52,261 bases of DNA from Nemertoderma westbladi (GCA_032718475.1 JAUCBJ010003908.1:1-52261), one strand, 5' to 3'; shown: positions 1-11,225, counted from the first letter of the stretch. Notes: generated from the sequence alone by a model not told the origin. Translations and numbers: made by a program.

Positions 1-349
1 GCACCCCCTTTGCCCCTTCGAAATGCTCAACTTGCCATGCAGCGCCCGCTTTGTGAGAAAGGTAAGACTTTGTTCGACGCCCTTGCCCGCCGTAAGACCT
101 ATAGATCAGGGTAAGCGTGACACCGCACTGGACGCCGCAAATTTAGGATCAAATAATTATATCCAGACACCCCCCCTTTGTCAAGTCCTACGAATCCCTG
201 GGTTAACCTGTACTTCCTACAGGTGCGAACTATTGCCATTCGTCAGTACGCGAGTACACATTAGGCACGGACAGCATACGTTCCATAATTTAGTGATTCA
301 TAGCACTGACTGTTTGGTACCGGTTCGCTTTGTAGAACGTACATTAGTA

Positions 350-365
350 CCCCCCCCCCCCCCCC
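350..365. repeat. Poly-C run (16 C)
   Basis: An uninterrupted run of 16 C. Comparable runs occur at 2867-2879 (13), 5707-5724 (18), 14032-14053 (22), near 44337-44349 (13) and near 47653-47667 (15). Such runs are unstable and may vary between individuals or be misassembled. Confidence 0.9.
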
Positions 366-974
366 TGTCTGGAGTTAGCTATTTGATCAGGCAAGGAGTA
401 TTTCTGCTACCGGCACACTGCTTGGCCTAGGGAGGTTTTATTAATATCCTACCGCGCCTTGCCACGTACTGATAGGTATTGCTGCTAACTACCGCAGCAA
501 CAAAGTTCTAGAATTAAATTAGTATACCAGATCAGCTAACGTACGGTAGCGATTAACCCCTATTCTTATCTTACAACCAGAATCTGGTATTAGTGCCGAT
601 CACGGGTGTAGTTACTAACACTGTGGTTGCCCATTGGGTTGTGGATAGGAAGGAGAGAGCTTTGACGTCATTCGTGAGTATAAAGTTCTACAAACGCGAC
701 TAGTTTATTTTAGTAGCTAGCGCACGGTATCATTTTAGTCAGAAAATCACTAAAACCTAGTAAAAGGAATTACACGAAATTGTTTTATTTGTAACACACC
801 CACACACACACGCCCTAAAACATATCGCCCTTAAAGTTCTACTAGCTATAGCGTACTATACATTACTTTAGGTGGAAATTATTTGTATTTGTAAAATTAG
901 GATCTGATTTAGTTGCGGCAAAATAAGGAGTATTTCACTTTCGTTATTAAACTGTTGTTTGTCTGGACAACGGT

Positions 975-1066
975 ATTGTTACATTTAGGCCTGACCTTTT
1001 AGACTGATTTCGTACAGGGGGATCAGTTATCGTTACATTTAGGCACGACCCCTTTTCGACTGATTT
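975..1066 (+). repeat. Short imperfect tandem duplication
   Basis: A segment of about 36 bp at 975-1010 is repeated with small changes at 1028-1066. Both copies contain GTTACATTTAGG and end in GACTGATTT. Function unknown. It may be part of a retroelement leader. Confidence 0.6.
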
Positions 1067-1485
1067 AGGACTGTCAGTGTTGTTACGCTAGGTCTGTTAA
1101 CCCACTAGCTCGTATATAAACCATATAAATCACACCGCGGCAAGTTACTGTATTTAGGACTGTCAGTGATAGTTAGGATTCGCTGCGCGGGGATTGTTTT
1201 CCCGTGAGTTTGGTCTGTTACGGTAACTGTACATCTGCCTCACCGGTTAGAGGACAGGTATCCTTCTGTCTAGTACGTAGGCATTCGACCCGCTCACGTA
1301 CATAGAATAGATACAAGGCTCTGTTCCTCGCCAGTAGTCGTTTGTGTACTATATCTGTTTGTTTAGATATCCTGGACTGGGATTTGTTGTCAGATACTGT
1401 ACAAGCCCGTATACATTACTAGAGTCTCATAGTAAGATACATCGTTACTAGGATCTGGTAAGCGGTATACTACTGGACCCTTACA

Positions 1486-2760
1486 TACTTGTTTTCATCC
1501 CGATCGTTTGATATCGGGTTTGACGTTAGACAAGACTGCATTTCCATAAAACCAATGGCCGTTAATAAAATGAAAAGGAATTACCACATTGCTTTCGAGC
1601 ACCCGAATGCGAAAGAAAGGCAAAACTGTTCAAATTGATCACAAACGATACTATTTTGGGGAAATCTTTGCGAGGTTTTGTTGATAGTGATTTAGGTGAC
1701 GAAGTGGAATTATCAACCATTAAAACGTTATTCGGAGTACCAACTCAGTTATCCCACGGTAACGAGTTTATAACAATCATACCGGAAAGGGATGTTAGCA
1801 CACCCCACTTGCATAGCGGCTCAGGCTTCAAGATCACTTTATATGATACTGGTGCAAAAGATGAAGTTATAACTGGGAATTATCGGCCACGAAACATTGA
1901 AAGCGTTGTATCATATCGGTTAGTCATATCTGGAGGAATCACTTTAGAAAGCCAGACAATAAAGTCTTTGACAATCAACAGGAGAATTGAAAACTTATCA
2001 AAGTTTGAAGTATTTGACTCTCTATTCGAACTTGCATACTTTTGCCAAGTAGCTGATTATCAGATTCCTACAGATACAACCCATTTAAAGGGGGCAGTGT
2101 GCAAGTTGTACTTAAAAAACATGAGTAAGTTTTGTAACCATTTTGGAGATCTCACAGGAAGCCCTGGGGTTAACAATCACTGCGTAGTTAACGCAACATA
2201 TTCAATGTCGAAAATCTCTCTGAGTAATGTCTTTCAAGTAGTTGACAATGTTCCTACATATGAGATGTCTGTTGGGGACAATTTGTCATTAAAGCGGAAA
2301 ATAGACAGTTACACCATCTACGAGCCGAGCCCAAAACTAAGGAGCACATATCGCACCTATAGTTTTACGGATGTGTTCAGTGATCTTTCAGAAGAAGAAA
2401 TCACAGTACTGAAGACGATTGGAAAGTGGCTAGTAGGAACTGATGCTAACGATAGAAGTCTCCTATGATTACTATCACAAATCACCAGTTGAGGACAAGA
2501 ACGGGAAGGAGCACTATGCGGGTAACAACTGGCGCATTATTAGATGGGTGAAAGAGGCAGCCAAGCTAGTATCTACTGACAATCCAAAAGGTTCCGAAAG
2601 TGGGATCCGATGCTTTTGTACCGCTATCAATCCAGATCCTCTCTGGCGTTATACTATGCTACTTGCATCAATTCCCTATATTAAAGAGACTTACAGGCAA
2701 TCCTTAGGCGATATGGGGCATTACAAGTTGGACCGCTGGTACTATTTGAAGAAACATGCA
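1486..2760 (+). pseudogene. Array copy A (5'-truncated)
   Basis: Copy A lacks the first third of the gene and starts at a codon equivalent to the YLFSSRSFDIGF region of other copies. A 1-nt deletion near 1600 (GAGC for GAAGC), shared with copy D, breaks the frame. The frame resumes at 1635-2468 (277 residues), and a second frame (2443-2763) carries the C-terminal 100 residues. The two frames overlap by 26 nt. There is no signal peptide, membrane segment or zinc motif. The product is a soluble-looking mixed alpha/beta protein. Absence of introns and an array of degraded copies would fit an endogenised viral capsid or nucleoprotein gene, but that is inference; a host multi-copy gene or transposon gene is also possible. 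Confidence 0.75.
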
Positions 2761-4715
2761 TAGGGGAGATCCCTCCCTGTATGATGTAAAATTAGACGAG
2801 ATAAGGTTAATAAATTCGGTTGGATCTGTAAAACCTTCTACTCAGCCGGGACTTGAGCTGATGTATCCCCCCCCCCCCCATATGGAACGGAATTGAATTC
2901 AAATGTCCAGAACACGCAACCATAAGTGAAAGGGTCGCCTGGGGGAATCCCTACAATGATGACACTCAAAGAGCGCCATTTGCAGTAGCAGACTGGTGGT
3001 CCTTTCACGGCCAACTTGCAGAAAAGGACACAGTGCAGAAAATACCGCATTTCGAGCTAGAGACCGTCAAGAATGTTTTAAACTTCAAATACACTGTAAA
3101 GAAGCATACACAAAGCCCTTGTAAAGCTCGTATAACCAAGGAAGCCAACCTAGACGTGCCAATGAGTAACACAGATGCTCTATTGTGGCAGATTGCCTGG
3201 CCGGAGACAGCCCCACCAATCTCTACCAAAGATGGAATATTAGCCTTTCAACAGGCTAAGGACATACTATCGCAGTTTGGATTTTTAGACAGTACTGTAG
3301 CTGCCGAGAAAATAAGACATTTGATATCTACTAAATTGAAGAGTATATTGACGTCTACAAAGATGGTCGATGGGATGTTCGATGTGAGTTACTTGTTTTC
3401 ATCCCGATCGTTTGATATCGGGTTTAAAGTTGGACAAGACTGCATTTCCACAAAACCAATGGCCGTTAATAAAATGAAAAGAAATTACCACGTTGCTTTC
3501 GAAGCATCCGAATGCGAAAGAAAGGCAAAACTGTTCAGATTGATACTATTTTGGGGAAATCATTGCGAGGTTTCGTTGATAGTGATTTAGGTGACGAAGT
3601 GGAATTATCAACCATTAAAACGTTATTTGGAGTACCAACTCGGTTGTCCCACGGTAATGAGTTTATAACAATCATACCGGTAAGGGATGTTAGCACACCC
3701 CACTTGCATAGCGGCTCAGGCTTCAAGATCACTTTATATGATACTGGTGCAAAAGATGAAATTATAACTGGGAATTATCGGCCACGAAACATTGAAAACA
3801 TCGTATCATATCGGTTAGTCAGATCTGGAGGAATCACTTTAGAAAGCCAGACAATAAAGTCTTTGAAAATCAACAGGAGAATTGAAAACTTATCAAAGTT
3901 TGAAGTATTTGGCTTTCTATTCGAACTTGCATACTTTTGCCGAGTAGCTGATTATCAGATTCCTACAGACACAACCCATTTAAAGGGGGCAGTGCGCAAG
4001 TTGTACTTAAAAAACATGAGAAAGTTTTGTAACCATTTTGGAGATCTCACAGGAAGCCCTGGGGTTAACAACCACTGCGTAGTTAACGCGACATATTCAA
4101 TGTCGAAAATCTCTCTGAGTAATAGCCTTCAAGTAGATGATAATGTTCCTACATATGAGATGTCTGTTGGGGACAATTTGTCATTAAAGTGGAAAATAGA
4201 CAGTTACACCATCTACGAGCCGAGCCCAAAACTAAGGAGCACATATCGCTCCTATATAATACGGATGTGTTCAGCGATCTTTCAGAAGAAGAAATCACAG
4301 TACTGAAGACGATTGGAAAGTGGCTAGTAGGAACTGACGCTAACGATAGAAGTCTCCTATGATTACTATCATAAATCACCAGTTGAGGACAAGAACAGGA
4401 AGGAGCACTACGGGGTTAACTAACAACTGGCACACAATTAGATGGGTGAAAGAGGCAGCCAAGATAGTATCTACTGACAATCCAAAAGGTTCCGAAAGTG
4501 GGATCCGATGCTTTTGTACCGCTATCAATCCAGATCCACTCTGGCGTCATACTATGCTACTTGCATCAATTCCCTATAGTAAAGAGACTTACAGGCAATC
4601 CTTAGGCGATATGGGGCATTACGAGTTGCCCTGCTGGTACTATTTGAAGAAACATGCCTTCCGTGTAGGGCTTCCGAATCCAGTATTTTCCATGATTGGG
4701 ACAAACTCCCTTTAA
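2761..4715 (+). pseudogene. Array copy B (natural C-terminus)
   Basis: Copy B starts at the truncated junction and runs to the only natural stop codon seen in the array (4713-4715). It therefore carries about 20 C-terminal residues absent elsewhere, ending near MIGTNSL. Lesions relative to the other copies: about 55 bp lost just before the poly-C tract near 2866; about 10 bp lost near 3540 between short GAT repeats; a 1-nt loss near 4255; and a 4-nt insertion near 4420. The best open stretches are 3033-3590, 3512-4306 and 4359-4715. It shares several substitutions with copy E, for example TGGTGGTCC near 2993 and 8923. It cannot encode one continuous product. Confidence 0.8.
2867..2879. repeat. 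Poly-C tract inside copy B (13 C)
   Basis: This tract sits at the same gene position in each copy that includes it, but its length differs: 13 C here, 18 C in C (5707-5724), 7 C after an interrupting A in D (6841-6847), and 9 C in E (8791-8799). In copy C it is in frame and encodes a run of six prolines. Confidence 0.9.
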
Positions 4716-5490
4716 ATAGATTAGGTTATAAACAAAAAATGTATTACTTAACATAAGTTATTTGTAAACAAGAAGTGTATTTACTTTAATTTAATATCCT
4801 GAACTCGATTAAAATTACATTATTAGTTCACACTTTAAAATTAAACTATAAAAATGGCAAAATTAAAAGCGAATAAAATAAATAAGTACAGTACAGGGCA
4901 CCAGAAAAGGCAGGTTTCATCAAATTACATTCAAGATACATTAATAAATTGTTGATTAACATAGAACCACCATTCCTCTAATCCAAATATATTGTAGTAT
5001 AATACAGTATAATTGTATGGCTTTATACCTACAATATACTGCTCCATACAAATAGCCTAAGAGAGTGGCATTACCGGTAGCAATTTCCGCGGACATAAAA
5101 AGATAAAATCAGCGGACATAATGAGTAAATTCAACAGACAAAAAAAATTATTGTGGATCTAAAGCACTGTATCCTAGTGGACCAGTGAATCCTTTGACAA
5201 TCAGTGAATAACTAATACCCACACCCTCCTCACCCCCACCTCTCTCTCTCACAAACTCAGCTGTCCTACCAAACTAATGTTTTCTATACTATCTCCCTAT
5301 AGAACCTTGTATTACATCTAACCAATATTAGTTAACTTCTCTACCTACATGAAGGTCCTATGAATTTCGATGGTTAAACCAAATAATTCCACTCTTCTAC
5401 TAATGACTCACCAGCAGATAGCTTTTCCAGCGCCCTTCAATAATTGGCTAAACTATTCTTCACCATAAGGCAATAGCAAGAGGTTTAACA
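4716..5490. other. Spacer between copies B and C
   Basis: This AT-rich sequence lies between the natural stop of copy B and the natural start of copy C. It contains an AATAAA-type motif at 4874, about 160 nt after the stop. There is a pyrimidine-rich stretch with CTCTCTCTCTC around 5240-5255, and no open frame of note. As the only place where intact 3' and 5' gene ends face each other, it probably preserves the original flanks of the unit before it was amplified. Confidence 0.6.
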
Positions 5491-6679
5491 ATGACCACTG
5501 TAAACCCATCCCGGTTAAAGGGACTCCAACATGTACTTAGTGCCTATAGGGAAGATCCCTCCCTGTATGATGTAAAATTAGACGAGATAAGGTTAATAAA
5601 TTCGGTTGGATCTGTAAAAACTTCTACTCAGCCGGGACTTGAGCTGATGTCAAAAATGTCTCGAAAAACAGCCGATATTGGTGAAGATTGCAAATCTAGA
5701 GCATATCCCCCCCCCCCCCCCCCCATATGGAACGGAATTGAATTCAAATGTCCAGAACACGCAACCATGAGTGAAAGGGTCGCCTGGGGGAATCCCTACA
5801 ATGAAGACACTCAAAGAGCGCCATTTGCAGTAGCAGACTGGTTGGCCTTTCACGGCCAACTTGCAGAAAAGGACACGGTGCAGAAAATACTGCATTTCGA
5901 GCTAGAGACCGTCAAAAATGTTTTAAACTTCAAATACACTGTAAAGAAGCACACACAAAGCCCTTGTAAAGGTCGTATAACCAAGGATGCCAACCTAGAC
6001 ATGCCAATGAGTGACACAGATGCTCTATTGTGGCAGATTGCCTGGCCGGAGACCTCACAGGAGATCTCACAGGAAGCCCTGGGGTTAACAACCACTGTGT
6101 GTGTAGTTAACGCGACATATTCAATGTTGAAAATCTCTCTGAGTAATAGCCTTCAAGTAGATGACAATGTTCCTACATATGATATGTCCGTTGGGGACAA
6201 TTTGTCATTAAAGCGGAAAATAGACAGTTACACCATCTACGAGCCGAGCCCAAAACTAAGGAGCACATATCGCACCTATAGTTCTACGGATGTGTTCAGT
6301 GATCTTTCAGAAGAAGAAATCATAGTACTGAAGACGATTGGAAAGTGGCTAGTAGGAACTGACACTAACGATAGAAGTCTCCTATGCTTACTATCATAAA
6401 TCACCAGTTGAGGACAAGAACGGGAAGGAGCACTACGGGGTTAACAACTGGCGCATTATTAGATGGATGAAAGAGGCAGCCAAGATAGTATCTACTGACA
6501 ATCCAAAAGGTTCCGAAAGTGGGATCCGATGCTTTTGTACCGCTATCAATCCAGATCCTCTCTGGCTTTATACTATGCTACTTGCATCAATTCCCTATAG
6601 TAAAGAGACTTACAGGCAATCCTTAGGCGATATGGGGCATTACGAGTTGCCCTGCTGGTACTATTTGAAGAAACATGCA
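5491..6679 (+). pseudogene. Array copy C (natural start, internal deletion)
   Basis: This is the only copy with the natural N-terminus. The ATG at 5491 begins an MTTVNPSRLKG start, about 20 codons upstream of the point where other copies are truncated. The frame runs through the 18-C tract (prolines 76-81 or so) to 6399, 302 residues. An internal deletion at about 6053 removes roughly 850 bp of the unit: a codon after the IAWPE motif is joined to sequence near the GDLTGSPG motif, with a short CTCACAGGA duplication at the join. The deletion keeps the frame. The C-terminal part continues in a second frame to 6682. It is the longest uninterrupted frame in the array. Confidence 0.8.
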
Positions 6680-8631
6680 TAGGGAAGATCCCTCCCTGTA
6701 TGATGTAAAATTAGACGAGATAAGGTTAATAAATTCGGTTGGATCTGTAAAAACTTCTACTCAGCCGGGACTTGAGCTGATGTCAAAAATGTCTCGAAAA
6801 CGGCCAATATCGGTGAAGATTGCCAATCTAGAGCATATCACCCCCCCATATGGAACGAAATTGAATTCAAATGTCCAGAACACGCAGCCATGAGTAAAGG
6901 GTCGCCTGGGGGAATCCCTACAATGAAGACACTCAAAGAGTGCCATTTGCAGTAGCAGACTGGTGGGCCTTTCACGGCCAACTTGCAGAAAAGGACACGG
7001 TGCAGAAAATACTGCATTTCGAGCTAGAGACCGTCAAGAATGTTTTAAACTTCAAATACACTGTAAAGAAGCACACACAAAGCCCTTGTAAAGCTCGTAT
7101 AACCAAGGAAGCCAACCTAGATGTGCCAATGAGTGACACAGATGCTCTATTGTGGCAGATTGCCTGGCCGGAGACAGCCCCACCAATCTCTACCAAAGAT
7201 GGAATATTAGCCTTTCAACAGGCTAAGGACATACTATCGCAGTTTGGGTTTTTAGACAGTACTGTAGCTGCCGAGAAAATAAGACATTTGATATCTACTA
7301 AATCGAAGAGTATATTGACGTCTGAAAAGATGGTCGATGGGATGTTCGATGTGAGTTACTTGTTTTCATCCCGATCGTTTGATATCGGGTTTGACGTTAG
7401 ACAAGACTGCATTTCCACAAAACCAATGGCCGTTAATAAAATGAAAAGGAATTACCACGTTGCTTTCGAGCACCCGAATGCGAAAGAAAGGCAAAACTGT
7501 TCAAATTGATCACAAACGATACTATTTTGGGGAAATCATAGCGAGGTTTCATTGATAGTGATTTAGGTGACGAAGTGGAATTATCAACCATTAAAACGTT
7601 ATTCGGAGTACCAACTCGGTTATCCCACGGTAACGAGTTTATAACAATCATACCGGAAAGGGATGTTAGCACACTCCACTTGCATAGCGGCTCAGGCTTC
7701 AAGATCACTTTATATGATACTGGTGCAAAATATGAAGTTATAACTGGGAATTATCGGCCACGAAACATTGAAAACGTCGTATCATATTGGTTAGTCAGAT
7801 CTGAAGGAATCACTTTAGAAAGCCAGACAATAAAGTCTTTGACAATCAACAGGAGAATTGAAAACTTATCAAAGTTTGAAGTATTTGACTTTCTATTCGA
7901 ACTTGCATACTTTTGCCAAGTAGCTGATTATCAGATTCCTACAGATACAACCCATTTAAAGGGGGCAGTGTGCAAGTTGTACTTAAAAAACATGAGTAAG
8001 TTTTGTAACCATTTTGGAGATCTCACAGGAAGCCCTGGGGTTAACAACCACTGTGTAGTTAACGCAACATATTCAATGTCGAAAATCTCTCTGAGTAATA
8101 GCTTTCAAGTAGTTGACAATGTTCCTACATATGAGATGTCTGTTGGGGACAATTTGTCATTAAAGCGGAAAATAGACAGTTACACAATCTACGAGCCGAG
8201 CCCAAAACTAAGGAGCACATATCGCACCTATAGTTTTACGGATGTGTTCAGTGATCTTTCAGAAGAAGAAATCACACTACTGAAGACGATTGGAAAGTGG
8301 CTAGTAGGAACTGATGCTAACGATAGAAGTCTCCTATGATTACTATCATAAATCACCAGTTGAGGACAGGAACGGGAAGGAGCACAACGGGGGTAACAAC
8401 TGGCGCATTATTAGATGGGTGAAAGAGGCAGCCAAGATAGTATCTACTGACAATCCAAAAGGTTCCGAAAGTGGGATCCGATGCTTTTGTACCGCTATCA
8501 ATCCAGATCCTCTCTGGCGTTATACTATGCTACTTGCATCAATTCCCTATAGTAAAGAGACTTACAGGCAATCCTTAGGTGATATGGGGCATTACAAGTT
8601 GCCCTGCTGGTACTATTTGAAGAAACATGCA
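6680..8631 (+). pseudogene. Array copy D (complete unit)
   Basis: The best-preserved full unit, 1,952 bp from junction to junction. Open pieces lie at 6675-6893, 6940-7509, 7575-8339 and 8314-8634. Breaks: the short poly-C tract puts the N-terminal part out of frame; a 1-nt deletion near 7470 is shared with copy A; and the C-terminal frame change near 8320-8339 is common to all copies with that region. Visible conserved blocks, in order: DTDALLWQIAWPE, GFLDSTVAAEKIRHL, LFSSRSFDIGF, NDTILGKS, FGVPTRLSHGNEFITIIP, SGSGFKITLYDTG, GSESGIRCFCTAINPDPLW and SLGDMGHY. None matches a family I can name. With copy E it forms a pair equivalent to A-B. Confidence 0.8.
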
Positions 8632-10189
8632 TAGGGAAGATCCCTCCCTGTATGATGTAAAATTAGACGAGATAAGGTTAATAAATTCGGTTGGATCTGT
8701 AAAAACTTCAACTCAGCCGGGACTTGAGCTGATGTCAAAAATGTCTCGAAAACGGCCGATATCGGTGAAGATTGCAAATCTAGAGCATATCCCCCCCCCA
8801 TATGGAACGGAATTGAATTCAAATGTCCAGAACACGCAACCATAAGTGAAAGGGTCGCCTGGGGGAATCCCTACAATGAAGACACTCAAAGAGCGCCATT
8901 TGCAGTAGCAGACTGGTGGTCCTTTCACGGCCAACTTGCAGAAAAGGACACGGTGCAGAAAATACTGCATTTCGAGCTAGAGACCGTCAAGAATGTTTTA
9001 AACTTCAAATACACTGTAAAGAAGCATACACAAAGCCCTTGTAAAGCTCGTATAACCAAGGAAGCCAACCTAGACTTGCCAATGAGTGACACAGATGCTC
9101 TATTGTGGCAGATTGCCTGGCCGGAGACACCCCCACCGATCTATACCAAAGATGGAATATTAGCCTTTCAACAGGCTATGGACATACTATCGCAGTTTGG
9201 GTTTTTAGACAGTACTATAGCTGCCGAGAAAATAAGACATTTGATATCTACTAAATCGAAGAGTATATTGACGTCTAAAAAGATGGACGATGGGATGTTC
9301 GATGTGAGTTACTTGTTTTCATCCCGATCGTTTGATATTGGGTTTGACGTTAGACAAGACTGCATTTCCACAAAACCAATGGCCGTTAATAAAATGAAAA
9401 GGAATTACCACGTTGCTTTCGAAGCACCCGAATGCGAAAGAAAGGCAAAACTGTTCAAATTGATCACAAACGATACTATTTTGGGGAAATCGTTGCGAGG
9501 TTTCGTTGATAGTGATTTAGGTGACGAAGTGGAATTATCAACCATTAAAACGTTATTCGGAGTACCAACTCGGTTATCCCACGGTAACGAGTTTATAACA
9601 ATCATACCGGAAAGGGATGTTAGCACACCCCACTTGCATAGCGGCTCAGGCTTCAAGATCACTTTATATGATACTGGTGCAAAAGATGAAGTTATAACCG
9701 GGAATTATCGGCCACAAAACATTGAAAGTCAGATCTGGAGGAATCACTTTAGAAAGCCAGACAATAAAGTCTTTGACAATCAACAGGAGAATTGAAAACT
9801 TTTCAAAGTTTGAAGTATTTGACTTTCTATTCGAACTTGCATACTTTTGCCGAGTAGTCGATTATCAGATTCCTAGAGACACAACCCATTTAAAGGGGGC
9901 AGTGCGCAAGTTGTACTTAAAAAACATGAGTTAAGTTTTGTAACCATTTTGGAGATCTCACAGGAAGCCCTGGGGTTAACAACCACTGCGTAGTTAACGC
10001 GACATATTCAATGTCGAAAATCTCTCTGAGTAATAGCCTTCAAGTAGATGACAATGTTCCTACATATGAGATGTCCATTGGGGACAATTTGTCATTAAAG
10101 CAGAAAATAGACGGTTACACCGTCTATGAACCGAGCCCAAAACTAAGGAGCACATATCGCACCTATAGTTCTACGGATGTGTTCAGCGA
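8632..10189 (+). pseudogene. Array copy E
   Basis: Copy E starts at the standard junction. Its frame at 8953-9795 (280 residues) is the longest intact stretch across the middle of the gene and does not carry the A/D 1-nt deletion near 9422. A 20-bp deletion near 9728 and a 1-nt insertion near 9930 (GAGTTAAG for GAGTAAG) break the rest; further pieces are 9722-9934 and 10011-10214. At about 10187-10190 it is cut, and copy F follows in phase with an earlier part of the unit, joined through two or three shared bases. Confidence 0.8.
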
Positions 10190-10498
10190 AAATAAGTCAT
10201 TTGATATCTACTAAATCGAAGAGTATGTTGACGTCTAAAAAGATGGTCGATGGGATGTTCGATGTGAGTTACTTGTTTTCATCCCGATCGTTTGATATTG
10301 GGTTTAACGTTAGACAAGACTGCATTTCCTCAAAACCAATGGCCGTTAATAAAATGAAAAGGAATTACCACGTTGCTTTCGAAGCACCCGAATGCGAAAG
10401 AAAGGCAAAACTGTTCAAATTGATCACAAACGATACAATTTTGGGGAAATCATTGCGAGGTTTCGTTGATAGTGATTTAGGTGTCGAAGTGGAATTAT
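10190..10498 (+). pseudogene. Array copy F (internal fragment)
   Basis: A fragment of about 310 bp equivalent to the middle of the unit, from the KIRHLISTKSKS region to the GDEVEL region. It then stops within a codon and gives way to unrelated sequence at 10499. Its open frame is 10177-10500. It lacks the A/D 1-nt deletion, so it groups with B and E. Confidence 0.75.
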
Positions 10499-10500
10499 GA

Positions 10501-10800
10501 TGTTGAATGATGATGAATTGATGTTTTGACCTTTGAATGCATCTGAAATTCAGAACTCATTTTCTAAGATTTTCCAATAAAATTGTCAATTGAACAGTTT
10601 ATATGGCCTCTGTATGATCAAAAAGCCAACATATTTGTGTCATATTTCTGGTTTATATGGCCTCCAGTAAGACCGAAAAGCCAAACTCTGCCCCCCTGCA
10701 TCACGTTGACGACGTGGCTTAAAACTGTGGTTGCTTTACTCAGTTGAACTAAGGCTGCAGGAAATCAAATATTACAATTCGGTTTTGAATTTGATGTTTT
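10501..10800 (+). repeat. Dispersed repeat, copy 1
   Basis: This region resembles 46190-46400 in inverted orientation: both share a GCCACGTCGTC / GACGACGTGGC block, a TTTATATGGCCTC-type motif twice about 70 bp apart, and an AAAAGCCAA block. TGATGTTTTGACCTTTGAA occurs at both edges here (about 10521 and 10791). It is probably a non-coding transposable element of unknown class. No open frame. Confidence 0.6.
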
Positions 10801-11225
10801 GACCTTTGAACCATTCATCGGCTACAATTTTTGGAGTTAGCCAAAATATAACTGCATCCAGCTTCCTAAATATTTGGAAATCGATTAAAAAATCATTTTC
10901 TACCCCCACTAAATAGGCAATTGTGGTTCAAATGAGCCAAAAATGGCCCATCTACGACAAAGAGAAGTTCTAAAACTTGTAAAATACTTTTCCAATTGAA
11001 ATGCTTTATTACCAATAATTAGCTATTTGGAGCACCGATCACTAAATTTTTGTCCTGCTGGTGAAAATGGAACTAATTTTATTATTTTTGCGTTTTTTAG
11101 TGTCCTAATAGGATAAGCAATCGATTTAAGGGGTAGCAAGCTGAATCTGAGATGGTCAACCAAAAAATGGCCTCTACCTCCTACCTCTATTGGTGTATAT
11201 AACATAATATATATATATATAAGCC
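10801..11225. other. No gene seen
   Basis: AT-rich unique-looking sequence without a convincing open frame. It ends in a short TA microsatellite near 11207-11220. Confidence 0.5.

Larger units (their letters stand above)
1..1485. other. Gene-free left flank
   Basis: I see no supported gene here. A 135-codon open frame at 23-430 reads through a poly-C run and resembles nothing I know, so it is not called. The stretch is less AT-rich than most intergenic parts of the window. It has a TATA-like sequence near 1111 and a short internal duplication at 975-1066. It could be the long terminal repeat or leader of a retroelement, but I found no matching second copy in the window. It ends where the gene array begins in mid-gene at about 1486. 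Confidence 0.4.
1486..10498 (+). repeat. Tandem array of an unrecognised gene (copies A-F)
   Basis: Six head-to-tail copies or partial copies of one gene lie on the plus strand. The unit is 1,952 bp, measured from the C/D junction at 6680 to the D/E junction at 8632. At three junctions (2761, 6680, 8632) the last codons of one copy (ending KKHA) join directly to a point about 20 codons into the next copy, at the same position each time. The array starts mid-gene at 1486 and stops mid-gene at 10498. Only copy B keeps the natural C-terminus and only copy C the natural start; they are separated by a 773-bp spacer. A and D share a 1-nt deletion; B and E share other substitutions. I therefore infer that a two-unit block was duplicated. 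A full-length product would be about 640 residues. I cannot assign a family; see copy entries. Confidence 0.9.

Noticed and set aside
23-430. 135-codon open frame at the left end
   Set aside because: It crosses a 16-C run, has no recognisable blocks and no codon pattern different from the flanks.
3535-3732. Minus-strand frames repeated within each array copy
   Set aside because: They recur only because the sense gene is repeated; they are shadows and carry no independent pattern.
1486-10498. Array as a retrovirus or LTR element Gag
   Set aside because: No zinc knuckle, protease or polymerase accompanies any copy and no LTR pair was found; left as unassigned.
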